This document shows, piece by piece, positions 57,892 through 64,000 of a stretch of DNA of 64,000 nucleotides. The notes beneath the pieces are model-generated. The model was not told where the DNA came from. It did no database searches and saw only the letters and a list, made by a program, of their open reading frames with translations. The position numbers and the translations under genes are program-made. Source of the stretch: Maribacter antarcticus DSM 21422. Lineage in GTDB: Bacteria; Bacteroidota; Bacteroidia; Flavobacteriales; Flavobacteriaceae. The DNA is taken from assembly GCF_000621125.1 (NCBI RefSeq), contig NZ_JHZC01000010.1, forward strand, positions 62,001 through 126,000. Reading direction: 5' to 3'. Each line of letters opens with the position of its first letter. The stretch's first letter is position 1.

Positions 57892-57945
57892 GTATAAAAT
57901 CAAAAACTTTAACTACTTTTAAAACATCAACCAATAGCAATTATA

Positions 57946-59232
57946 ATGCAGAAAACACTAACACTTCTATCCTTCTTCCTTTGTGTAGGGCTATCTGGCC
58001 AAACTTCTTCTGCTAAGCAATCACAAGCATTGACCGAGAGTATACCAGAATCACAGGGTATGTGTCAAGAACGTCTTACTAAAATTGACGCCATGTTACA
58101 GCAGACTATACTAGCAAATGAGCTTCCTGGTGCAGTTGCCCTTATAGCTAGGAACGGTAAAATTATATTCCATAAAGCCTATGGTATGGCCGATGGTAAA
58201 AGTAAAAAAGCCATGCGTAAAGATGCCATTTTTAGAATAGCCTCCCAGACCAAGGCCATTACATCTACCGCAGTACTAATGCTATGGGAAGAAGGTAAGT
58301 TTAAACTGGATGATCCTATTTCTAAATACATTCCAGAATTTGGCGAAGCACAACTGCTAGATATTTTTAACGAGACAGATAGTACCTATACTACCAAACC
58401 AGCGAAGAATCAAATTACAATACGAGATTTAATCACCCATACTTCGGGAATTGGTTACGGGGTTATTGATGGTGATGCGCGGTTTAAGAAAATGTATGCT
58501 AAGGCAGGTATTACCGATTTGTTTACTACAAATCAGATAACCATTGGGGCAAGCGTTAAGAAATTAGCAAAACTACCACTGCATCATGAACCGGGTGAGA
58601 ACTTTACCTATAGCGAAGGTTTGGATGTATTGGCCTATTTTGTGGAAGTGATTTCAGGCATGCCGTTTGATAATTTTTTGAAAATGCACATTTTTGAGCC
58701 TTTGGGGATGGAAGATACCTGGTTCTACTTGCCCAAAGAAAAACATGACCGTTTGGTACCCGTACAGACAAAGGAGGGAAACAAATGGGTGAAATATCCC
58801 ATCACTTTTTATGACACTGACTACCCTATAAAAGGGGCTAAAACCTTCTTTTCTGGTGGAGCTGGATTATCCAGTACCGCTAAAGATTATGCGACTTTTT
58901 TACAGCTATATCTCAACCACGGGGAGCTAAACGGAGTGCGACTCCTTAGCCGAACCACTATACGTAGCATTATGAGTAATCAAATAGGCGCCATTTGGGA
59001 CGGTGATAAGCACTACGGACTTGCATTTGGATTAATCAATGAAAAAGGAGCCGCTATGGGTGGCTTAGGCAGCGAAGGTACGTTTGACTGGGGCGGCTAT
59101 TTTAATACCCAATATTTCGCAGACCCATCTGAAAATATCATCGGCATACTAATGAAACAAACACAAGGCCCAGTGAATGATGAGACGGGATGGAAATTTA
59201 GACAAATGGTTTTCGCCGCAGTTGATGATTGA
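57946..59232 (+). CDS. Exported serine hydrolase, class C beta-lactamase fold
   Basis: The protein has 428 residues with a signal peptide (TLLSFFLCVGLSGQ). The active-site Ser-x-x-Lys is in IASQTKAIT. The family Tyr motif is likely TYSEGLDVL, and the C-terminal GLGSEGTFDWGGYF resembles the KTG-like region. It is of the EstB/D-Ala-D-Ala carboxypeptidase-like esterase group, so an ester or amide is split outside the cell. A true beta-lactamase role is not supported by the sequence alone. Confidence 0.93.
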   Translation: MQKTLTLLSFFLCVGLSGQTSSAKQSQALTESIPESQGMCQERLTKIDAMLQQTILANELPGAVALIARNGKIIFHKAYGMADGKSKKAMRKDAIFRIASQTKAITSTAVLMLWEEGKFKLDDPISKYIPEFGEAQLLDIFNETDSTYTTKPAKNQITIRDLITHTSGIGYGVIDGDARFKKMYAKAGITDLFTTNQITIGASVKKLAKLPLHHEPGENFTYSEGLDVLAYFVEVISGMPFDNFLKMHIFEPLGMEDTWFYLPKEKHDRLVPVQTKEGNKWVKYPITFYDTDYPIKGAKTFFSGGAGLSSTAKDYATFLQLYLNHGELNGVRLLSRTTIRSIMSNQIGAIWDGDKHYGLAFGLINEKGAAMGGLGSEGTFDWGGYFNTQYFADPSENIIGILMKQTQGPVNDETGWKFRQMVFAAVDD

Positions 59233-59370
59233 AACGCGCTTGTAAATTTAATTAGAATGCTACTAAATAGTACCCATAAATACATGGTATCGGGAACTTC
59301 GTTAGTTACGCACGCATAGGTGTCTCCTTTTATTTTTCAATGATGTGGTTTTATGAAGAAAAGAGGTAAG

Positions 59371-60321
59371 CTAGCAAAACGCTTCCCAAATTTTATCTAC
59401 GATGGTCTGTGCCAACTTCTCTTTGCTTTCAATCGTCCAGCCGGCCACATGTGGGGATAGGAGTACATTATCCATTTTTAAAAGTTCTTCAAAGGCGGTA
59501 GGCATATTTTCCTTGCCATTGTCAGTTTTGAACATGTCTTCAAAGGATACTTTTTCATACTCTAGAACATCCAATCCTGCACCAAGAATTTTGCCGCTAT
59601 GTAATGAAGCTACCAGGTCTTCCGTTTGAATGCATTTTCCTCTGGCGGTATTTAATATCCAGAACGGATGGTGGAATTTTTCAATAAACTCTGAATCAAT
59701 CATTCCTATAGTTTCTTTTGTTTGAGGAACATGTAGGCTTAGTATCTCTGCTTTTTGATATAGTTCTAGAATACCCACTTGGCGAGCGTTTTCATTCTCA
59801 ACACCCCCTTTAATATCATAACAAAGAACGGTTACATCAAAACCCCTGAGTTTTTTTGCAAACGCTTTTCCCATATTTCCGTAGCCGATAATTCCCACGG
59901 TTTTACCATCTAGTTCCAGCCCTCTATTGCCTTCACGATCCCAAATACCATTTCGTACTTCTTTGTCTGCTTTATTCAATTTATTGAAGAGGGAGAGCAG
60001 CATTCCTAGGGTATGTTCGCCAACGGCGTTTCGATTGCCTTCCGGTGCTGCAGCTAAAAAAACACCTTGCTTCTTGGCAAAGCTGATATTTATATTTTCC
60101 AGTCCGGCTCCCAAACGTCCAATAAACTTTAGCTTGGTCGCTTTTTTAAGGAAGGATTCGTCTAAACTAAACCTACTGCGTATGATAAGTCCATCATAAT
60201 GATGTATTTTTTTTTCAATTTCCGCTTTTGTAGACGTATAATCCTCATCATTATGAAAACCTAGAGTATTGAATTGTTCAATAATCAAAGGGTGGTTTGT
60301 GTCTATATGCAGTACCTTCAT
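59371..60321 (-). CDS. D-2-hydroxyacid dehydrogenase, phosphoglycerate dehydrogenase-like
   Basis: The protein has 316 residues. The NAD-binding motif is GIIGYGNMGKAFAK, with catalytic Arg in NTARGKC, Glu in LDVLEYEKV and His in SPHVAGWT. It is a second family member in the window besides that of the catabolic operon. It lacks the ACT domain of long SerA. Without the ligand it cannot be named serA. It forms a two-gene unit with the cupin (5 bp gap). Confidence 0.9.
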   Translation of the reverse strand: MKVLHIDTNHPLIIEQFNTLGFHNDEDYTSTKAEIEKKIHHYDGLIIRSRFSLDESFLKKATKLKFIGRLGAGLENINISFAKKQGVFLAAAPEGNRNAVGEHTLGMLLSLFNKLNKADKEVRNGIWDREGNRGLELDGKTVGIIGYGNMGKAFAKKLRGFDVTVLCYDIKGGVENENARQVGILELYQKAEILSLHVPQTKETIGMIDSEFIEKFHHPFWILNTARGKCIQTEDLVASLHSGKILGAGLDVLEYEKVSFEDMFKTDNGKENMPTAFEELLKMDNVLLSPHVAGWTIESKEKLAQTIVDKIWEAFC

Positions 60322-60326
60322 TGATT

Positions 60327-60692
60327 TTATATTTTAGGATAATCTGTTTGGGTCAATTCATGTTTGACTGCTCCTGTATGTGCGGTATCTTGCTTTTCGA
60401 ACAGTAATAAATGCACTTCTTCGCCATTTTTTGTAAAGGGACAATGTTCCACACCTTTTGGTACTACAATAATTTCCCCTTCTTTAACTACTTCTGTTCT
60501 ATCCCGAAACTTCATATATAAAGTTCCTTTCAAGACCTGAAAAAGCTCGTCTTCATCTTCGTGAGCATGCCAGACGAATTCCCCTTTAATTTTAGCAAGC
60601 AGTACTTGCATGTTATCTACAGCAGCAATTTGGTGCGGATGCCATTGCTTTGTAAAAAGGACATGTTTTTCTTTGAGGTTGATGGGTTTCAT
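60327..60692 (-). CDS. Cupin-domain protein
   Basis: The protein has 121 residues. The cupin barrel shows WHAHEDEDELFQVLKG (His/Glu metal residues) and VVPKGVEHCP. Small single-cupin proteins bind metal and often act as isomerases or regulators, and none can be assigned here. It precedes the dehydrogenase gene by 5 bp and likely shares its transcript. Confidence 0.9.
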   Translation of the reverse strand: MKPINLKEKHVLFTKQWHPHQIAAVDNMQVLLAKIKGEFVWHAHEDEDELFQVLKGTLYMKFRDRTEVVKEGEIIVVPKGVEHCPFTKNGEEVHLLLFEKQDTAHTGAVKHELTQTDYPKI

Positions 60693-60784
60693 GTACTTGT
60701 GTTTTGTAGTTTTCTAACTATTTAAAATAGCCGTAAAATAGCGTTTAGTTTTCAGCGTATGTATATTCTTTTTTGAGCCATATT

Positions 60785-62137
60785 CTAAATACCAAGGACT
60801 GTTTTAGCAATCATAAAGTAAATAAGAATCCCAAAAATATCATTGCTCGTAGTTATAAACGGCCCAGTGGCAATAGCCGGGTCTATTCCCCTCTTGTGTA
60901 GGAAAAGTGGCGTAAAAGTACCTATGAATCCTGCGACTACAATAACTGCAATCAGAGAAAGTGATATGGCCAATGCAGTAAGGAAATCTCCCTTCCATAC
61001 CCAAGTAAATAACAATAGTAGTGCTGCCAGTATAACCCCATTGAGAAGGGCCAACAGCATTTCTTTTATCAATCTGCTACCAATACTTCCTTTAATATCG
61101 TCGTTTGCCAAACCTTGCACGATGATAGCGCTGGACTGTACGCCTACATTACCGGCCATCGCTGCAATTAAAGGGGTAAAGAGAAACAGTATGGTGTATT
61201 GCTTGAACATTTCCTCAAAACCTCCCATAATGACTGCTGCCCCTGCTCCGCCAAAAAGACCTAAGATGAGCCAAGGTAGGCGTGCACGTGTCAACTCCCA
61301 AATGCTATCATCTGCCTCCACATCTTTCGAAATACCCGCGGCCATTTGGTAATCCTTCTCCGCTTCCTCACGGATAACGTCTACAATATCGTCAATGGTG
61401 ATACGACCCACCAATCTGCCGATTTCATCAATTACCGGAATAGCTTCCAAATCATATTTACTCATGATTTTAGCTACCTCTTCTGGTTTTTCGTTCACGT
61501 TTACGTAATCGACCTTAGGAATAAAAACATCTTTTATTTGAGCGGTGTTCTTTGCTGTAAGTAGATCCTTTAAAGAAAGGCGTCCCATAAGCATATCGTC
61601 TTCATTTACCACATAAATCGAATGCACGCGGGTAACGTTTTCTGCTTGGATACGCATTTCCTTAACACAAGCAAGTACGTTCCAACTATCAAGGACTTTT
61701 ACAAGTTCCTTTGCCATGAGTCCGCCTGCGGAGTTCTCATCGTAGCGTAACAGGTCTACAATATCTTTAGCATGTTCCCTATCCTCTATTTCCGAAATAA
61801 CTTGCTGTACGATTTCCTGAGGAAGTTCTCCTATAATATCGGCAGCATCATCGGTATCCAGTTCCTCTAGTTCCTCTGCAATTTCTTTAGAGGATAAATT
61901 TCCCAAAATGGCTTCCCGTACATCCTCGTCCAGTTCAGTAAGGACATCAGAGGTTTTATCACTTTCTAGTAATTTTATAAGGTAGGTGGCCTCATCTTCA
62001 TCAAGTTCATTGATGATTTCTGCTATATCTGCATAATGCACATCTTCCAAAAGGGAATTAAGTGCTGCATCTCCTTGTGATTCAATGAGCTGCTCTATCT
62101 TGGTTACAAGTTCTTCTGTGAGTTTAAAGGGAGTCAT
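60785..62137 (-). CDS. mgtE: Magnesium transporter MgtE
   Basis: The protein has 450 residues. The N-terminal helical MgtE domain ([20 protein letters not shown]), two CBS domains (about 135-255) and five transmembrane helices at the C-terminus ([35 protein letters not shown]) are in order. It gates Mg2+ uptake. Its start overlaps the end of rsmA by 14 bp, so the two genes are co-expressed. Confidence 0.95.
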   Translation of the reverse strand: MTPFKLTEELVTKIEQLIESQGDAALNSLLEDVHYADIAEIINELDEDEATYLIKLLESDKTSDVLTELDEDVREAILGNLSSKEIAEELEELDTDDAADIIGELPQEIVQQVISEIEDREHAKDIVDLLRYDENSAGGLMAKELVKVLDSWNVLACVKEMRIQAENVTRVHSIYVVNEDDMLMGRLSLKDLLTAKNTAQIKDVFIPKVDYVNVNEKPEEVAKIMSKYDLEAIPVIDEIGRLVGRITIDDIVDVIREEAEKDYQMAAGISKDVEADDSIWELTRARLPWLILGLFGGAGAAVIMGGFEEMFKQYTILFLFTPLIAAMAGNVGVQSSAIIVQGLANDDIKGSIGSRLIKEMLLALLNGVILAALLLLFTWVWKGDFLTALAISLSLIAVIVVAGFIGTFTPLFLHKRGIDPAIATGPFITTSNDIFGILIYFMIAKTVLGI

Positions 62138-62984
62138 CTGCTATCTTCTTGGTAAGTGCTATAAAATCTGCAACGGCAAGTTGTTCTGGGCGTTGGTCAA
62201 ATATAGTATCTTCTTTAAGAATATCTGAAAGAGCAAGGCTTTTTAAACTGTTTCTAAGTGTTTTCCTACGTTGGTTAAAAGCCGTTTTTACTACTCTATA
62301 AAACAGCTTTTCATCACAGGGTAATTCAAAACCTGTTTTTCGGGTAAGCCTAAGCACGCCGGACTGTACCTTTGGTGGTGGGTCAAATACTTGTGGATGT
62401 ACCGTAAATAGATATTCAGCATCGTAAAAGGCCTGTGCCAAAACTGAGAGTATCCCATAGGTTTTACTGCCATGTGACGAGCAGATTCGTTGCGCCACTT
62501 CTTTTTGGAACATGCCTGAGAATTCCGGAATTTGTTGGCGCATCTCCAACATTTTAAAAACGATTTGTGTAGAGATGTTATAAGGGAAGTTACCTGTGAT
62601 GGCAAATTGTTCTTCTCCAAAAAGGCTATGTAAATCATACTTAAGAAAATCCCCTTCTATAACTTTAAAAGACCCCTTGCCTTGCAACACTTTTGGGTGT
62701 TCTAATGGGAAGCTGTGGTTAAGATAGGTGATAGAGTCTGCATCCAAATCCATAGCTACTAAATCTATCTCTTGTAATAATAAATATTTCGTAAGCACGC
62801 CTGTTCCGGGTCCAATTTCTATAACGTTGGTACAGTGTTTAAATGTCAAGGTTTCCGCAATCTGTCTTGCAATGCCCTCGTCCTTTAAGAAATGTTGACC
62901 TAAGTGCTTCTTTGCCCTTACGGGTCCTTTTTCTTCGTATTTCTTACGAAAGGGTTCTCCTTTTTTATTTTTCTTTTTACCCAT
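62124..62984 (-). CDS. rsmA: 16S rRNA dimethyladenosine methyltransferase RsmA
   Basis: The protein has 286 residues. KKHLGQHFL, the SAM loop [16 protein letters not shown] and the NFPYNIST catalytic motif identify KsgA/RsmA. It dimethylates A1518 and A1519 of 16S rRNA. The N-terminal 25 residues are Lys/Arg-rich, an extra extension common here. The 3' end overlaps mgtE. Confidence 0.97.
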   Translation of the reverse strand: MGKKKNKKGEPFRKKYEEKGPVRAKKHLGQHFLKDEGIARQIAETLTFKHCTNVIEIGPGTGVLTKYLLLQEIDLVAMDLDADSITYLNHSFPLEHPKVLQGKGSFKVIEGDFLKYDLHSLFGEEQFAITGNFPYNISTQIVFKMLEMRQQIPEFSGMFQKEVAQRICSSHGSKTYGILSVLAQAFYDAEYLFTVHPQVFDPPPKVQSGVLRLTRKTGFELPCDEKLFYRVVKTAFNQRRKTLRNSLKSLALSDILKEDTIFDQRPEQLAVADFIALTKKIADDSL

Positions 62985-62999
62985 TGCGTTGGTTTCTTC

Positions 63000-63638
63000 T
63001 TAACTTGTTTTTGCTTGGTATGCCCATGCTTTGTTACCTGAGACTAGCGTAATTTTAATTCGCTCATAGGCTTCTCCCTCATATGTGTCTGCCTTTTCTA
63101 ATTCTTCGGGGCTTAGGGTGTACATTTTACCTATTATTTTGTCTTTCATATTGTTGGTGTACTCTAGGGTAGGATAACGATTGGCTACTTTTTGTACTGC
63201 TATTTTATAATTAATTAGGGTGTCCTGAATCCCAGGAAGCAGTCTTGAAAAAACCCCTAACTGCACAGCCTCTTCCTGTAGCGTCCCGTAGGTGAATAAG
63301 TAATGTGTAGCGCTGGGGCGCATTACATGCTGTTCGTCAACCACTTTCATCTCCGTCCGAAAAGCGACGAACTTTCCTGCAAACAGGTTATTGGCTTCTT
63401 TGCGAAGTCTTGGCGCATCTTCTTGGTAATACTTTTCTAGTAGCGCTTTGGTTGCCGCTGAAAACTGAACGGAATAGGTGACTCCGCCCATATCCTCTTC
63501 CACAAGTACTTTGCTCATTTTTGCGTTGATGAACTTACCGGTGTTCAAAACATCGGGTATATGTTTTTCCTTCATCCATTGCACCCATTTTTTTTGCACG
63601 CTTTCTTCTATGTTGGTGGTTACGTTGTATATGTACAT
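63000..63638 (-). CDS. DUF4286 and gamma-glutamylcyclotransferase-like fusion
   Basis: The protein has 212 residues. Residues 1-100 are DUF4286 (MYIYNVTTNIEESVQKKW, MGGVTYSVQFSA), normally a separate protein of about 100 residues. From about 112 a GGCT-like domain begins (YLFTYGTLQEEAVQLG) with later GKMYTLSPEELEKAD. GGCT folds act on gamma-glutamyl amines, but the catalytic Glu needs checking. It is placed 15 bp upstream of rsmA. Confidence 0.85.
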   Translation of the reverse strand: MYIYNVTTNIEESVQKKWVQWMKEKHIPDVLNTGKFINAKMSKVLVEEDMGGVTYSVQFSAATKALLEKYYQEDAPRLRKEANNLFAGKFVAFRTEMKVVDEQHVMRPSATHYLFTYGTLQEEAVQLGVFSRLLPGIQDTLINYKIAVQKVANRYPTLEYTNNMKDKIIGKMYTLSPEELEKADTYEGEAYERIKITLVSGNKAWAYQAKTS

Positions 63639-63644
63639 TCTAAA

Positions 63645-63662
63645 AGTTCAAGTTCAAGTTCA
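63645..63662. repeat. Hexamer repeat (AAGTTC)x3
   Basis: Three tandem AAGTTC units lie just upstream of the DUF4286 gene start. They are short, so slippage or promoter spacing effects are possible but unproven. Confidence 0.4.
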
Positions 63663-63827
63663 AAGAACAAATGCAATTTTAACGCTCCTACTACGCTTAG
63701 GATATACACGTTTAAATACAAAAGTAGTTTACCTAAAACGTTATAAAAAACACTTTTCATATGGATTGAATATTTTAATCTGAAACTTGGTTCATCGAGC
63801 TAACGACTACCACCTAGCAACTACTTC

Positions 63828-64000
63828 CTAGTTTATAGCATCCCCTCTCAATATCCTAAAATTCTTTCGGGCTTGGGGAAAATAGTAACTGTCTTGATAG
63901 TTGTAAATAATTTTTTCGAACTGTGCTTTGGCCTTGTCAGGTTGGTTCAAGCGTTTTCTATAGAGTTCGCCTAAGGCGAAGTAGGCATCGTCTGCAAGTA
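63828..64000 (-). CDS. TPR-like protein, C-terminal end at the window edge
   Basis: The last 57 codons are visible, and the N-terminus is off the right edge. The text (ALGELYRKRLNQPDKAKAQF and YYFPQARKNFRIL) has the repeated Ala/Leu/Tyr helix pattern of tetratricopeptide repeats. The stop is TAG at 63830-63828. The whole protein cannot be judged from this fragment. Confidence 0.65.
   Translation of the reverse strand, partial: LADDAYFALGELYRKRLNQPDKAKAQFEKIIYNYQDSYYFPQARKNFRILRGDAIN

Noticed and set aside
60843-61352. 169-codon plus-strand frame opposite mgtE
   Set aside because: It is a shadow of mgtE with low-complexity text and no family.
1-64000. CRISPR arrays, tRNA, rRNA, insertion sequences or prophage
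   Set aside because: I looked for regularly spaced repeats, cloverleaf-like segments and transposase text and found none.

Overview
The window looks like a chromosomal segment of a marine Flavobacteriaceae bacterium, probably close to Zobellia, Maribacter or Arenibacter (the genus is a guess). The support is low GC, exported proteins with short N-terminal signals ending in a Q-rich cleavage site, a C-terminal type IX secretion (T9SS) sorting signal at 46.9 kb, several upstream matches to the Bacteroidetes promoter TAnnTTTG, and typical flavobacterial families (VPS10/BNR exoprotein, DUF1800/DUF1501 pair, ligase-associated repair cluster, DUF4286). I see no rRNA, tRNA, CRISPR array, insertion sequence or prophage.

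Layout. 0-7 kb: small accessory genes, including a nonsense-interrupted gene, an SDR protein overlapping a membrane M28 peptidase, a CBS protein, a dead DUF6265 gene, a YaeR-type VOC protein and a pentapeptide-repeat protein. 6.7-18 kb: a minus-strand block with a 1049-residue BNR/VPS10 exoprotein and then a tight run of seven genes (sugar isomerase/epimerase, enolase-superfamily dehydratase, VOC protein, 2-hydroxyacid dehydrogenase, exported M20 hydrolase, lipoprotein amidohydrolase, exported M28 peptidase). This run reads as an uncharacterised catabolic operon. 18-21 kb: a short SSB and RecQ. 21-24 kb: a repeat-rich membrane protein, then arsR, DUF6428, a decayed membrane gene and an ArsN1-like acetyltransferase. 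24-29 kb: fused acyltransferase (glycine/ornithine lipid type), aspartate kinase, GNAT, fructose-bisphosphatase and TerB. 29-35 kb: the four-gene DNA repair cluster of MBL-fold exonuclease, ATP-dependent ligase, DEXH helicase and PdeM phosphoesterase. 35-43.6 kb: TspO-like protein, Mfd, a broken XRE regulator and small genes, a thioredoxin-like exoprotein, an ACT protein and YraN. 43.7-54 kb: DUF1800/DUF1501 export pair, MetG, Tex, and a triple-PAS histidine kinase with its receiver. 54-64 kb: Sua5-type tRNA modification, HDAC-like hydrolase, sodium symporter, serine hydrolase, hydroxyacid dehydrogenase with cupin, MgtE, RsmA, and a DUF4286-GGCT fusion. Both window edges cut TPR-type proteins.

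Themes. DNA repair genes are concentrated here (SSB/RecQ, the ligase cluster, Mfd). Small accessory genes are decaying: at least four carry in-frame stops, frameshifts or a lost start, while the neighbouring housekeeping genes are intact. The best candidate for an undescribed system is the seven-gene catabolic run at 10-18 kb. It mixes cytoplasmic sugar-acid enzymes with exported hydrolases and has no transporter or regulator in view. The arsenic-type cluster with a dead membrane component is the second candidate.
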